Below, in pieces: positions 32,914 through 41,523 of a stretch of DNA of 45,141 bases. The notes beneath the pieces are model-generated. The model had not been told where the DNA came from. It ran no database searches and saw only the letters and a program-made list of their open reading frames with translations. The DNA is from Burkholderiaceae bacterium (GTDB lineage: Bacteria; Pseudomonadota; Gammaproteobacteria; Burkholderiales; Rhodocyclaceae), in the NCBI GenBank assembly GCA_021738065.1, contig JAIPCT010000021.1, forward strand, positions 1-45,141, given 5' to 3'. Both the position numbers and the translations under genes were made by a program. The number at the start of each line of letters is the position of its first letter. The first letter of the stretch is position 1.

Positions 32914-34050
32914 ATGGAACGCGATGAAGGCTTGAAGTTCATGTACCAGCTTCTGACGATGATGATGCAGAAGAAGGGTTCCGACCTGTTCATTACCTCC
33001 GGCTTTCCGCCAGCCATGAAGATCGACGGCAAGATGACGCCGGCGACGACGCAGCCGCTGTCTTCGCAGCACACGCAGGAACTGGCGCGCGCCATCATGA
33101 ACGACAAGCAGGCAGCCGAGTTCGAGGCGACCAAGGAGTGCAATTTCGCGATTTCTCCCGCCAGCATCGGGCGCTTCCGCGTCAATGCGTTCATGCAGCA
33201 GGGGCGTGTCGGCATGATTCTGCGCACCATCAACGTGCAGATTCCGGAGTTCGAGGATCTCAAACTGCCACCGGTGCTGAAGGATGTGACGATGACCAAG
33301 CGCGGCCTGGTACTGTTCGTAGGCGGTACCGGTTCCGGAAAATCGACCTCGCTGGCGGCCATGATCGGTTACCGCAACCAGAACAGCTACGGCCATATCA
33401 TTACCATCGAAGACCCTGTCGAATACGTCCATGACCACCGCAACTGCGTCATCACGCAGCGTGAAGTCGGTGTCGATACCGATTCGTGGGAAATCGCGCT
33501 GAAGAATACGCTACGCCAGGCGCCTGACGTCATCCTGATCGGTGAAATCCGCGATCGGGAAGTCATGGAACATGCCATTGCCTTTGCCGAAACCGGCCAC
33601 CTGGCGATGGGCACCTTGCACGCCAACAACGCCAATCAGGCGATCGACCGCATCATCAACTTCTTCCCCGAAGAAAGAAGGCCGCAGTTGCTGATGGATC
33701 TTTCGCTGAACCTCAAGGCCATCGTTTCGCAGCGGCTGATTCCGGTCAAGGAGGGCAAAGGCCGCGCGGCAGCGGTGGAGGTCTTGCTCAATTCGCCCCT
33801 GATCGCCGATCTGATCTTCAAGGGCGAGGTGCACGGCATCAAGGAGATCATGAAGAAATCGAAGGAGCTCGGCATGAAAACCTTTGACATGGCGCTCTTC
33901 GATCTTTTTGAAGAAGGCCGCATCAGCTATGACGATGCCCTGCGTTTCGCGGACTCCATGAACGAAGTACGTCTGATGATCAAGCTTCACGGCAAGGATT
34001 CGGCGGCCATGGATCGCAACTCCGGCATTCAGCACCTGGATATTGTCTGA
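32914..34050 (+). CDS. pilU: PilT-like ATPase PilU
   Basis: 378 aa accessory retraction ATPase that works with PilT. Walker A GGTGSGKS at 137-144, Asp box LRQAPDVILIGEIRDREVM, His box FAETGHLAMGTLHANNANQAIDRI. Instead of AIRNLIRE it has VEVLLNSPLIADLIFKGE, and it has the C-terminal extension (SMNEVRLMIKLHGKDSAAMDRNSG) typical of PilU. The stop codon lies inside an imperfect inverted repeat, as in pilT, and is followed by a REP-like element. Confidence 0.96.
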   Translation: MERDEGLKFMYQLLTMMMQKKGSDLFITSGFPPAMKIDGKMTPATTQPLSSQHTQELARAIMNDKQAAEFEATKECNFAISPASIGRFRVNAFMQQGRVGMILRTINVQIPEFEDLKLPPVLKDVTMTKRGLVLFVGGTGSGKSTSLAAMIGYRNQNSYGHIITIEDPVEYVHDHRNCVITQREVGVDTDSWEIALKNTLRQAPDVILIGEIRDREVMEHAIAFAETGHLAMGTLHANNANQAIDRIINFFPEERRPQLLMDLSLNLKAIVSQRLIPVKEGKGRAAAVEVLLNSPLIADLIFKGEVHGIKEIMKKSKELGMKTFDMALFDLFEEGRISYDDALRFADSMNEVRLMIKLHGKDSAAMDRNSGIQHLDIV

Positions 34051-34093
34051 CTTTCACGAAGCGCGGGCTGCGCCCACGATCGTGAAGTCAGAC
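34045..34093. repeat. Inverted repeat across the pilU stop codon
   Basis: Arms 34045-34059 and 34080-34093 pair over 14 bp with one bulged T. An inner GGGC-TGC-GCCC hairpin fills the loop. The left arm includes the TGA stop. Confidence 0.85.
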
Positions 34094-34110
34094 GCGTAAA
34101 TACAGGCCCG

Positions 34111-34216
34111 CCCCTCCCGTCCGCTTCGCGGCCCACGGCAGGCTTTGCACAGCCTGCCGGCTGCGGCGGCGCACCGCATGCGGTGCGAAACCCCACCTCG
34201 CCCCCTCGCGGGGAGG
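34111..34216. repeat. REP-like element, copy C, interrupted by nested palindromes
   Basis: Starts CCCCTCCC and ends CCCCTCGCGGGGAGG like the other copies, but about 70 bases lie between. They contain a 9-bp hairpin (34136-34144 with 34151-34159) and an 18-bp perfect palindrome (34170-34187) centred on GCATGC. Confidence 0.7.
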
Positions 34217-34271
34217 CTACTAATTTGCTCGCTGCGCTCGATGTCACGGGGCGCTTCGAACCAGCTTCGAA

Positions 34272-35432
34272 CTATGGCGCCCGCTCCCGGCGATTGCCGC
34301 CGGCGATGATTTCGATGTTGTACAGCCGGCATTCGAGCGGGCCGTTGTAGAGCGGTATCTTGCGCGAGGTCTGCAGTCGTATCAGCTTGGGCAGGCGGGT
34401 ATCGGCCGACAAAAACCAGCAGCTCCAGCCGGCAAAGCGTTGCTTGAGCGCATCGCCCAGCAAGGGGTAGAAGCCGGCCAGTTCATCCTCGCTGCTCAGC
34501 CGCTCGCCATAGGGTGGATTGGCGATCATCACTCCCGAGGCAGCCGGTGCCGGTCGGCTCAGCAGGTCGGACTGTTCCAGCGTGACCAGAGAATCAAGCC
34601 CGACGTGGGCGAGATTTTGCCGTGCGCGGACAACGGCGTCAGCCGAGATATCGCTGCCAAATAGCGGCAAGGCAGTGGCCTCGCGGCGTCGCCCGGCGGC
34701 CTCGATTTGCAGTTTGCGCCAAAGACTCGCGTCGAACGACTTGAGGTGCTCGAAGCCGAAGTCTCCCGGCTCGCGCGACAAGCCCGGCGCGTCATCGAGA
34801 CTGACTTGCGCGGCTTCCAGCAAAAAGGTACCGCTGCCGCACATCGGATCCAGCAATGGCGTACCAGGCTGCCAGCCGGAAAGACGCAGGATGCCGGCCG
34901 CCAGGTTTTCCTTGAGTGGTGCGCCCACTTTTGCCAGTTTGTGACCACGCACGTACAGCGGCTCGCCGGACGTGTCGAGATACAGCGTAGCCTGCTGGTC
35001 AGTGACGAAGAGATGTATGCGGACTTCGGGATTCCGGGTATTCACGCTGGGACGTCGCCCCGTCTCGGCGCGAAAGCGATCACAGACGGCATCCTTGACC
35101 TTCAAGGTGATGAATTCGATACTCTTGAGCGGTGATCGGATTGCTGTGACATAGACACGTATCGATCGGTCGACGGAAAACAGGCGCGACCAGTCGACAT
35201 CGTAGGCCAGTTGATAGATTTCGGCTTCGTTGCGATAACCGCCATGGGCGATTCGCCACAGGACTCGAGTCGCAATGCGAGATTCGAGATTTGCACGGTA
35301 GCCGACTTCGAGGCTGCCGTTGCAGCCCGCGCCACCCGGAACTGTCGTTATGTCCTTGCCGCCAGCAGCGGCGAGATCTTCCGCCAGCAGCGCTTCAAGG
35401 CCGCGCGGGCAAGTCGCAAAATAGTGATTCAA
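34272..35432 (-). CDS. THUMP-domain class I RNA methyltransferase (RlmL N-terminal-like)
   Basis: 386 aa, S-adenosylmethionine-dependent. The N-terminal NFLD/THUMP region (MNHYFATCPRGLEALLAEDL to about 150) is followed by the UPF0020/RlmL methyltransferase domain: LYLDTSGEPLYVRGHK, LLDPMCGSGTFLLEAA (cofactor loop) and IANPPYGERL (NPPY catalytic motif). This matches the m2G2445-forming half of RlmL without the C-terminal RlmK half. Likely target 23S rRNA; other 2-methylguanine sites are possible. Upstream on the same strand is hemJ. Confidence 0.9.
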   Translation of the reverse strand: MNHYFATCPRGLEALLAEDLAAAGGKDITTVPGGAGCNGSLEVGYRANLESRIATRVLWRIAHGGYRNEAEIYQLAYDVDWSRLFSVDRSIRVYVTAIRSPLKSIEFITLKVKDAVCDRFRAETGRRPSVNTRNPEVRIHLFVTDQQATLYLDTSGEPLYVRGHKLAKVGAPLKENLAAGILRLSGWQPGTPLLDPMCGSGTFLLEAAQVSLDDAPGLSREPGDFGFEHLKSFDASLWRKLQIEAAGRRREATALPLFGSDISADAVVRARQNLAHVGLDSLVTLEQSDLLSRPAPAASGVMIANPPYGERLSSEDELAGFYPLLGDALKQRFAGWSCWFLSADTRLPKLIRLQTSRKIPLYNGPLECRLYNIEIIAGGNRRERAP

Positions 35433-35490
35433 AACGATGTCTCGATGGAGTCAAAGCCGACATTATCGACCTTATGCGCAGCCGCCGTAA

Positions 35491-35907
35491 CTAAAACGGT
35501 TTGACCACCACCAGGATGGAAATAGCGACCAAGGCCAGAACTGGTACCTCGTTGAAAAAGCGGAACCAGATATGCGACCTCGTCGACGCGCCGCGGGAGA
35601 ACTCGGCGAGCAGCACGCCGCACCAGACATGATAGGCAATCAGGCCAACAACCAGCGCGGTCTTGGCATGCAACCAGCCGCCGCTAAAGCCGTACCCGAA
35701 CCACAACCACAAGCCCAGGCCGACCGCCAACACACCGAGCGGCGTGATGAAACGGAATAGTTTTGTTGCCATCAGCAGCAGGCGCGCCCTTTCGGCACCG
35801 CTCTCGACGGGGACCATGGCGAGATTGACAAATATTCGCGGCAAATAGAAAAGGCCGGCAAACCAGCTGACCACGAAAATGATGTGAAAGGCTTTTATCC
35901 AGAGCAT
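35491..35907 (-). CDS. hemJ: Protoporphyrinogen IX oxidase HemJ (CopD-like)
   Basis: 138 aa inner-membrane protein with about four helices. The N-terminus MLWIKAFHIIFVVSWFAGLFYLPRIFVN carries the conserved His at position 8. GWLHAKTALVVGLIAYH carries the conserved H-x-K near 80-82, both linked to heme binding in HemJ. It catalyses the penultimate step of heme synthesis in many bacteria without HemG or HemY. The ATG at 35907 has a good Shine-Dalgarno (GAGGAAG) and fits the family; the longer frame is rejected. It overlaps the epimerase-like gene by 13 bases. Confidence 0.88.
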   Translation of the reverse strand: MLWIKAFHIIFVVSWFAGLFYLPRIFVNLAMVPVESGAERARLLLMATKLFRFITPLGVLAVGLGLWLWFGYGFSGGWLHAKTALVVGLIAYHVWCGVLLAEFSRGASTRSHIWFRFFNEVPVLALVAISILVVVKPF

Positions 35908-36779
35908 GATGCTTCCTCGCTTGCGTCCGCATGAATTCCGGTGCTTACGCTTGGATAGCGCAAGCGCACGCGCAATTCGCATTTCATTCGCGTATTGTCC
36001 AGTTGGCGTGATTCACTCATGAACGACCACTGCATGGGCGGTACCAGACGGCAGACTTCCTCGCGCGGCAGACGTGGCGCACGAGGCAAGCCAAAAGCGT
36101 CGGCCAGCATGTCGAACCATTCGCCCATGGCCAGCGCCGAGTCATCGTTGACGTTGTAGGCCCGATTGGGTCGGCCCCGAACCAGCGCTGCGACGCAAGC
36201 CCGGCCCAGATCAAAGGCATGGATGTGATTGGTATGACTGTCTTCAGCAGGGATGATCAGGGGCAAGCCCTTGCGCAGTCGCTCCAGGGGCAAGCGGTCG
36301 GCAGCATAAATTCCGGGGGCGCGCAGAATACTGACGCAACACTGGCCATGACGTCCGAATTGACGCAGGCGTCGCTCGGCATCCATTCGCCGTAGCGCCC
36401 GCGCCGACTTTGCGGCCGGTACCCGGGTTTCGTTTATCCAAGCGCCCTCGCAGTCGCCATAGACGCCACTGGTACTGATATACACAAGTTGGCGTGGTAA
36501 ACTTTTGCCGCGTTGCAGGCAGGCAATCAAGTTCCTGGTGCGTGTGTCGGTCGCGCCAAGGGCGGGTGGCGGGGCGCTGTGAATAACAGCGTCCGAGATA
36601 CCCGAGAGTCGTTTTAGGGTGTCTGGCCGATCGAGATCGCCTGTGATTTGTGTGATACCCAGTGCCGCCAGCTGCGGGTCGCGCTGGCGCACCAACGCCA
36701 GTACATGCCAACGCTGCACAAGTTGCGGCAGCGTACGGCGCAAGACATCACCGCAACCAATTATGAGCAATCTACGCAT
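35895..36779 (-). CDS. NAD(P)-binding epimerase-like SDR protein (YeeZ-like)
   Basis: 294 aa, extended short-chain dehydrogenase fold. The Rossmann start is MRRLLIIGCGDVLRRTLPQL. VYISTSGVYGD has the S/T-S-G-V-Y active-site pattern, though the usual YxxxK is not obvious. ILRAPGIYAADRLPLERL and NHIHAFDLGRACVAALVRG, then YNVNDDSALAMGEWFD, are typical of NAD-dependent epimerase relatives. The C-terminus is divergent and ends in ASEEASCSG. Substrate unknown. Divergent from the flavoreductase gene with a 14-base gap between starts. Confidence 0.82.
   Translation of the reverse strand: MRRLLIIGCGDVLRRTLPQLVQRWHVLALVRQRDPQLAALGITQITGDLDRPDTLKRLSGISDAVIHSAPPPALGATDTRTRNLIACLQRGKSLPRQLVYISTSGVYGDCEGAWINETRVPAAKSARALRRMDAERRLRQFGRHGQCCVSILRAPGIYAADRLPLERLRKGLPLIIPAEDSHTNHIHAFDLGRACVAALVRGRPNRAYNVNDDSALAMGEWFDMLADAFGLPRAPRLPREEVCRLVPPMQWSFMSESRQLDNTRMKCELRVRLRYPSVSTGIHADASEEASCSG
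36389..36411 (-). repeat. Near copy (21/23) of the dispersed GTCGGCGCTGG element
   Basis: On the minus strand two changes from the exact copies (positions 12 and 17). It is inside the epimerase-like gene, but in a different frame (K-S-A-R-A-L-R-R), where similar residues are usual in the family; it could be chance. Confidence 0.35.
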
Positions 36780-36793
36780 TGGATGATTATCGC

Positions 36794-37840
36794 ATGGCCC
36801 CAGTTGTCCCTTTTCGCATCACGCTCCGGCCCAGCGGGCACGAGTTCAACGCCGACGGCAGTGACAGCATTTTGCAGGCGGCACTTGATGCCGGTCTTAC
36901 GCTGCCATACGGTTGCCGCAATGGCGCCTGCGGCTCTTGCAAGGGACGGGTAATCGATGGGCTGGTGGATCATGGCATAGCCCAGGATCAGGCCTTGTCA
37001 ACCGCGGATCGCGCCAGCGGTCTGACACTGTTCTGTTGCGCAAAACCGCTTACCGACCTGGTGCTCGAATGCCGCGAGGTGGGTACTGCCAAAGACATTC
37101 CGGTCAAGATCATGCCCTGCCGCGTGCAGAAGCTTGAACGTGTGGCGGACGACGTGATCGTGCTGAGCCTGAAACTTCCGGCCAACGAGCGCCTGCAATT
37201 TCTTGCCGGCCAGTACATCGAGTTCTTGTTGAAGGACGGCAAGCGCCGCGCATTCTCGATTGCCAACGCGCCGCATGACGATGGCTTCCTGCAATTGCAT
37301 GTCCGCCTGATCGGCGGTGGCGAATTTACACAACATGTCTTTACCGCCATGAAGGAGAAAGACATCCTGCGCTTCCAGGGTCCCTACGGCAGTTTCTATC
37401 TGCGCGAGGAATCCACAAAACCAATCATCCTGCTCGCCGGCGGCACGGGTTTTGCCCCGATCAAGGCATTGGTCGAGCACGCCATTCACAATAGGATTTC
37501 GCGGCCGATGGAAATCTACTGGGGTGCGAGAAATCCTGGCGGACTCTACCTACCCGATCTGCCTTCGAGCTGGGCGGCGGCGCACAGCCATATTCGCTAC
37601 ATACCTGTGCTGTCTGACGCCGCCTCCTTCGACGCGTGGCAGGGACGCACCGGCCTGGTGCACCATGCGGTACTGGAAGACCACGGGGACCTCGCCACCC
37701 ATCAGGTTTATGCCTGCGGGGCGCCGGCGATGATCGATACCGCGCGCTGCGATTTTGCTGCGCACGGCTTGCCGGCCGATGAGTTCTTCGCCGACGCATT
37801 CACCTTTGCTTCAACTCAGGGAAATCCGCCCTCCGGGTGA
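36794..37840 (+). CDS. 2Fe-2S ferredoxin-NAD(P)H flavoreductase (AscD-like)
   Basis: 348 aa from the ATG at 36794; a TTG five codons earlier is less likely. Plant-type ferredoxin domain with C41, C46 and C49 in YGCRNGACGSCKG and a fourth cysteine in TLFCCAKPL. The FAD domain shows RRAFSIANAP, and the NAD domain LAGGTGFAPIKALVEH and VYACGAPAMIDTAR. This is the layout of CDP-6-deoxy-3,4-glucoseen reductase-like proteins and of oxygenase reductases. In many betaproteobacteria this gene stands alone as a housekeeping reductase; no oxygenase is next to it here, so the partner is unknown. Confidence 0.88.
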   Translation: MAPVVPFRITLRPSGHEFNADGSDSILQAALDAGLTLPYGCRNGACGSCKGRVIDGLVDHGIAQDQALSTADRASGLTLFCCAKPLTDLVLECREVGTAKDIPVKIMPCRVQKLERVADDVIVLSLKLPANERLQFLAGQYIEFLLKDGKRRAFSIANAPHDDGFLQLHVRLIGGGEFTQHVFTAMKEKDILRFQGPYGSFYLREESTKPIILLAGGTGFAPIKALVEHAIHNRISRPMEIYWGARNPGGLYLPDLPSSWAAAHSHIRYIPVLSDAASFDAWQGRTGLVHHAVLEDHGDLATHQVYACGAPAMIDTARCDFAAHGLPADEFFADAFTFASTQGNPPSG

Positions 37841-37950
37841 GCGCGTCACATAGTCGCGACAGGCAATAATCACGGTCAAAACGAGCCGGGATTGTCAGAC
37901 AGAGGTATTTTTAGGCGTATTGGCTGGAACGCTGCCATACGCGGCGGCTA

Positions 37951-38664
37951 CTACTCGCCCAGATAGGCTGCGCGCACGCGAGGATCGGCGAGCAGTGTTG
38001 CCGAGTTATCGGCCAGCGTGATCTTGCCGCTTTCCATTACGTAACCACGCGAGCATATGTCCAGCGCCAGACGCGCGTTCTGCTCGACGAGCAGGATGGT
38101 GACTCCCTGCGCGGCGACATCGCGCACCACTTCGAAGATCTTGTCCACCATGATGGGGGAAAGTCCCATGGATGGCTCGTCCAGCAGCAACAACTTCGGG
38201 CGACCCATCAAGGCACGGCCAATGGCCAGCATTTGCTGTTCGCCCCCCGACAGAGTGCCGGCAACCTGGTGCTCACGCTCCTTGAGACGCGGCAGCATGC
38301 CGAACACACGCTCGATATCGGCAGCGATTTCGCTCTTGTCATCACGAAAGTAGGCGCCCATTGCGAGGTTCTCGCCAATTGTCAGGCGCGCAAAAATTCC
38401 GCGCCCTTCCGGCACCAGGGCCAGGCCCTTGCTTATCAAGGAATGGCTGGCTGCCTTTTCGATACGCTCACCCGCATAGTGAATCTCGCCATCGCAATCG
38501 ACCATCCGCGCCAGCGCCTTCAACGTCGAGGTCTTGCCGGCTCCATTGGCGCCGATCATGCAAACCATCTCGCCTTTTTCGACCACAAAGGAAATGCCCT
38601 TGACGGCGGCGATGCCACCGTAATGAATCTCCAGATTGAGGGCCTCAATGAGCGCTTGTGCCAA
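37951..38664 (-). CDS. livF: Branched-chain amino acid ABC transporter ATPase LivF
   Basis: 237 aa. Walker A GANGAGKTS, signature LSGGEQQMLAIGRALMGRP, Walker B LLLLDEPSMGLSP. It ends with the family-typical DPRVRAAYLGE. Paired with LivG at the cytoplasmic face of the LivHM permease. It overlaps livG by 20 bases and is the last gene of the operon; no clear terminator follows. Confidence 0.96.
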   Translation of the reverse strand: MAQALIEALNLEIHYGGIAAVKGISFVVEKGEMVCMIGANGAGKTSTLKALARMVDCDGEIHYAGERIEKAASHSLISKGLALVPEGRGIFARLTIGENLAMGAYFRDDKSEIAADIERVFGMLPRLKEREHQVAGTLSGGEQQMLAIGRALMGRPKLLLLDEPSMGLSPIMVDKIFEVVRDVAAQGVTILLVEQNARLALDICSRGYVMESGKITLADNSATLLADPRVRAAYLGE

Positions 38665-39415
38665 TATATGCCTCTATCACTTTTGGATCGGCGCGGACAA
38701 CCGCGGGAACATCTTCGGCAATCTTCTCGCCATACTCCAATACCGCGACTCGGTCGCAGAGTCCCATCACGAGCTTCACATCATGCTCGATCAGCAGCAC
38801 GGTCAAGCCATCTGTGCGCAAACCATCGATCAAAACACGCAAGGCCGCCGTCTCTGTCGCATTCATGCCGGCGGCTGGCTCATCAAGCGCAAGCAAGCGG
38901 GGCTCGGTTGCCAAGGCCCGTGCGATTTCAAGGCGGCGTTGATCGCCGTACGACAAGTGCCGCGCGAGATCATTGGCGCGATCGGCCACGCCCACATAGT
39001 GCAGCAGTTCCTCAGAACGACGTCGAATCGCTTCTTCTTCCGCACGCTCGGAGCGCAAGCGCAGCATGGCGCCGAAGACCCCTGCGTGGGTTCGCACGTG
39101 ACGGCCCACCATGACGTTCTCCAGCGCCGTCATATTGCCAAACAGGCGGATGTTCTGGAATGTACGCGCGATTCCGGCTTTGGCGACTTCGTGGGGGCTC
39201 GCGAGATTCAGCGGCGCACCGGCAAATAGAACCTCACCACCATCGCGGGGATAAAGGCCGGTCAATACATTGAAAAACGTCGTCTTGCCCGCACCATTTG
39301 GACCAATCAGGCCATAGACCTCGCCCTGGTGGATGGTTATCGATACGTCCTTGAGCGCCTGAACTCCGCCAAACCGCTTGCCGACACCACGGGCTTCAAG
39401 CAGCGCACTGGTCAT
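38645..39415 (-). CDS. livG: Branched-chain amino acid ABC transporter ATPase LivG
   Basis: 256 aa. Walker A GPNGAGKTT, LSYGDQRRLEIARALATEP signature, LLALDEPAAGMNATE. It has the LivG-specific insert GIARTFQNIRLFGNMTALENVMVGRH before the signature. It overlaps livM by four bases. Confidence 0.96.
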   Translation of the reverse strand: MTSALLEARGVGKRFGGVQALKDVSITIHQGEVYGLIGPNGAGKTTFFNVLTGLYPRDGGEVLFAGAPLNLASPHEVAKAGIARTFQNIRLFGNMTALENVMVGRHVRTHAGVFGAMLRLRSERAEEEAIRRRSEELLHYVGVADRANDLARHLSYGDQRRLEIARALATEPRLLALDEPAAGMNATETAALRVLIDGLRTDGLTVLLIEHDVKLVMGLCDRVAVLEYGEKIAEDVPAVVRADPKVIEAYIGTSAH

Positions 39416-40467
39416 TTTTCTGCGGCCTCGACAAGTTCGCGCTTGTGGCGAGTCTCGGGCCAGAAGCCGGCCGGACGGAAGCGCATGGTGAGCACCAGGG
39501 CGCTGCCAAATATCAGCATGCGCAACACTTCCGGTTCAATCAGCGTATGACCGAACAGTGCCATCTGCGCGGGCTCCACCGTATAGCGCAATATTTCGGG
39601 AACAAATGCCAGCACGATGGCACCGGCGACAACGCCCCAGATATTACCCATGCCACCCAGCACAACCATGGCGAGCACCATGATCGACTCGTTGAGAATA
39701 AAGCTCTCGGGGCTGACGAAGCCCTGAATTGCGGCAAACATGCCGCCTGAAATGCCGCCAAAGGAAGCACCCATGGCAAATGCCAGCAACTTGATGTTGC
39801 GGGTATTGATGCCGGCCGCCTTTGCCGCCATCTCGTCTTCCCGAATCGCAACCCAGGCTCGCCCGATACGCGAATCCTGCAGACGTCGATTGATGATAAT
39901 GACCCCGATCAGGACGAGCAGCAGAAAATAGTAGTACTTGATCGGCCCGCTGACATCGAGGCCAGCAATCGTGTCGGTTTTCGCAAAATTTATGGGTCCG
40001 ATATGAAACGGATCGATCAGATTCACACCTTTTGGACCGTTGGTGATGTTGATCGGATTCGACAGATTGTTCATGAAAATACGCACAATCTCGCCAAATC
40101 CCAGCGTGACAATAGCCAGATAATCCCCGCGCAAGCGCAACGTCGGCGCACCCAGCACCATACCGGCTATGCATGCCACGAATGCCCCAATCGGGAGAAT
40201 AATCCAGAACGGCAGATGCAGGCCGAAGTGTGGCGAAGCGAGCAATGCGTACACGTACGCACCCACCGCAAAAAACGCGATGTAGCCGAGATCGAGCAGA
40301 CCGGCATAACCGACCACGATATTGAGACCAAGCGCAAGCAGCACGTACAAAACCGCGAAGTTCATGATGCGCACCCATGCCGTTCCCGCCATGCCAAGCA
40401 TGAATGGCAGGATCAGCAATGCAATGCCCAGGATGATCAGGCCGGTTCGGCCTTTCAGAAAACTCAT
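39412..40467 (-). CDS. livM: Branched-chain amino acid ABC permease LivM
   Basis: 351 aa inner-membrane permease with about ten helices. LGLNIVVGYAGLLDLGYIAFFAVGAYVYALL and GDYLAIVTLGFGEIVRI are the LivM hallmarks; the EAA-like ATPase contact follows in RVWVAIREDEMAAKAAGINTRNIKLLAF-type sequence. The C-terminal tail (RFRPAGFWPETRHKREL) is cytoplasmic. It overlaps livH by four bases. Confidence 0.95.
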   Translation of the reverse strand: MSFLKGRTGLIILGIALLILPFMLGMAGTAWVRIMNFAVLYVLLALGLNIVVGYAGLLDLGYIAFFAVGAYVYALLASPHFGLHLPFWIILPIGAFVACIAGMVLGAPTLRLRGDYLAIVTLGFGEIVRIFMNNLSNPINITNGPKGVNLIDPFHIGPINFAKTDTIAGLDVSGPIKYYYFLLLVLIGVIIINRRLQDSRIGRAWVAIREDEMAAKAAGINTRNIKLLAFAMGASFGGISGGMFAAIQGFVSPESFILNESIMVLAMVVLGGMGNIWGVVAGAIVLAFVPEILRYTVEPAQMALFGHTLIEPEVLRMLIFGSALVLTMRFRPAGFWPETRHKRELVEAAEK

Positions 40468-41456
40468 GCGCGCTCCGATACCCGTTCACCCAGCAAGCCT
40501 GACGGGCGGAAAACGAGTACGAGGATCAACATCAGGAAGGCAAACACGTCCTGGTAATTGGAGCCGAAGACGACAAAATTTCCGCCATCGACACAGCGCT
40601 CGGCGAGCATGCTGCTGGTGCCCAGCCCCGGCCAGCGGCAGAGGTTGGTCAAATCGCCGATATAGCCGGTCGCCAATGCTTCGACCAGACCAAGCAGTAT
40701 TCCGCCCACCATGGCGCCGGCGATATTGCCGATACCACCCAGCACAGCCGCGGAAAAAGCCTTGAGGCCCAGGGTAAACCCCATGGTGTAATGAACGATG
40801 CCGTAGTAGGTGCCGAACATGACGCCGGCTACGGCACCGAGCCCCGCACCGATTACGAAAGTTGCAGCAATAACGCGATTGGCGTTGACTCCCATCAGTT
40901 CGGCAACACGCACGTTTTCGGCAGTGGCGCGGATGGCGATTCCGAAGCGGGTGCGATAGACGAACCAGGTCAAGGCGGCCATCATGGTGAAGGAAAGCAG
41001 AATGATCCCAATTTGTACGCCGGTGATAACCGCGCCGCCGACAAGAATTACCGGGTTCTCCATGATCTGCGGAAAGGCCATCGGATTGCGGCCCCAGACC
41101 AGCAGTGCGAGGTGCTGCAGAATGATCGACATTCCGATCGCGGTGATCAGCGGCGCCAGGCGCGGCGCATGGCGCAAGGGACGATAAGCGGCGCGCTCAA
41201 GCGTATAACCGATCACCATGCAGGTGGGAACAGCAGCGAGCACGCCGGCAAGCAGAATCACAGGCGCGGGAAGCGTACCGCCGGCCAGTGAAGTAATAAC
41301 CGTGAAGGCCACCATGGCCCCGATCATGACCACTTCACCGTGAGCGAAGTTGATCAGCTGAATAATGCCATAGACCATCGTGTAACCCAGCGCGACTACG
41401 GCATACACGCTGCCGGTCGTCAGGCCGTTGATGATCTGCTGGAGAAAAATATCCAT
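40464..41456 (-). CDS. livH: Branched-chain amino acid ABC permease LivH
   Basis: 330 aa. It shows the family start FLQQIINGLTTGSVYAVVALGYTMVYGIIQLINFAHGE and the coupling region FGIAIRATAENVRVAELMGVNANRVIAATF, ending VFRPSGLLGERV. Between the last two helices there is an extra hydrophilic loop with two cysteines (LTNLCRWPGLGTSSMLAERC) that I do not expect in most LivH proteins. It is the first gene after the strong terminator that follows livK. Confidence 0.95.
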   Translation of the reverse strand: MDIFLQQIINGLTTGSVYAVVALGYTMVYGIIQLINFAHGEVVMIGAMVAFTVITSLAGGTLPAPVILLAGVLAAVPTCMVIGYTLERAAYRPLRHAPRLAPLITAIGMSIILQHLALLVWGRNPMAFPQIMENPVILVGGAVITGVQIGIILLSFTMMAALTWFVYRTRFGIAIRATAENVRVAELMGVNANRVIAATFVIGAGLGAVAGVMFGTYYGIVHYTMGFTLGLKAFSAAVLGGIGNIAGAMVGGILLGLVEALATGYIGDLTNLCRWPGLGTSSMLAERCVDGGNFVVFGSNYQDVFAFLMLILVLVFRPSGLLGERVSERA

Positions 41457-41469
41457 TTAACGTCTTGGC

Positions 41470-41506
41470 AAAAAAACCGGGGAAGGCGCTTTAGCGACTT
41501 CCCCGG
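41470..41506 (-). terminator. Strong terminator between livK and livH
   Basis: On the minus strand CCGGGGAAG and CTTCCCCGG (41498-41506 and 41477-41485) pair over 9 bp, followed by TTTTTTT. It lies 18 bases past livK and 14 before livH, so most transcripts should end here, with read-through feeding livHMGF. Confidence 0.93.
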
Positions 41507-41523
41507 AGATTTCTTGCTACCTG

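Noticed and set aside
29102..34271. CRISPR array from the repeated GC-rich hairpins
   Set aside because: Copies are far apart, unevenly spaced and separated by genes; no cas genes.
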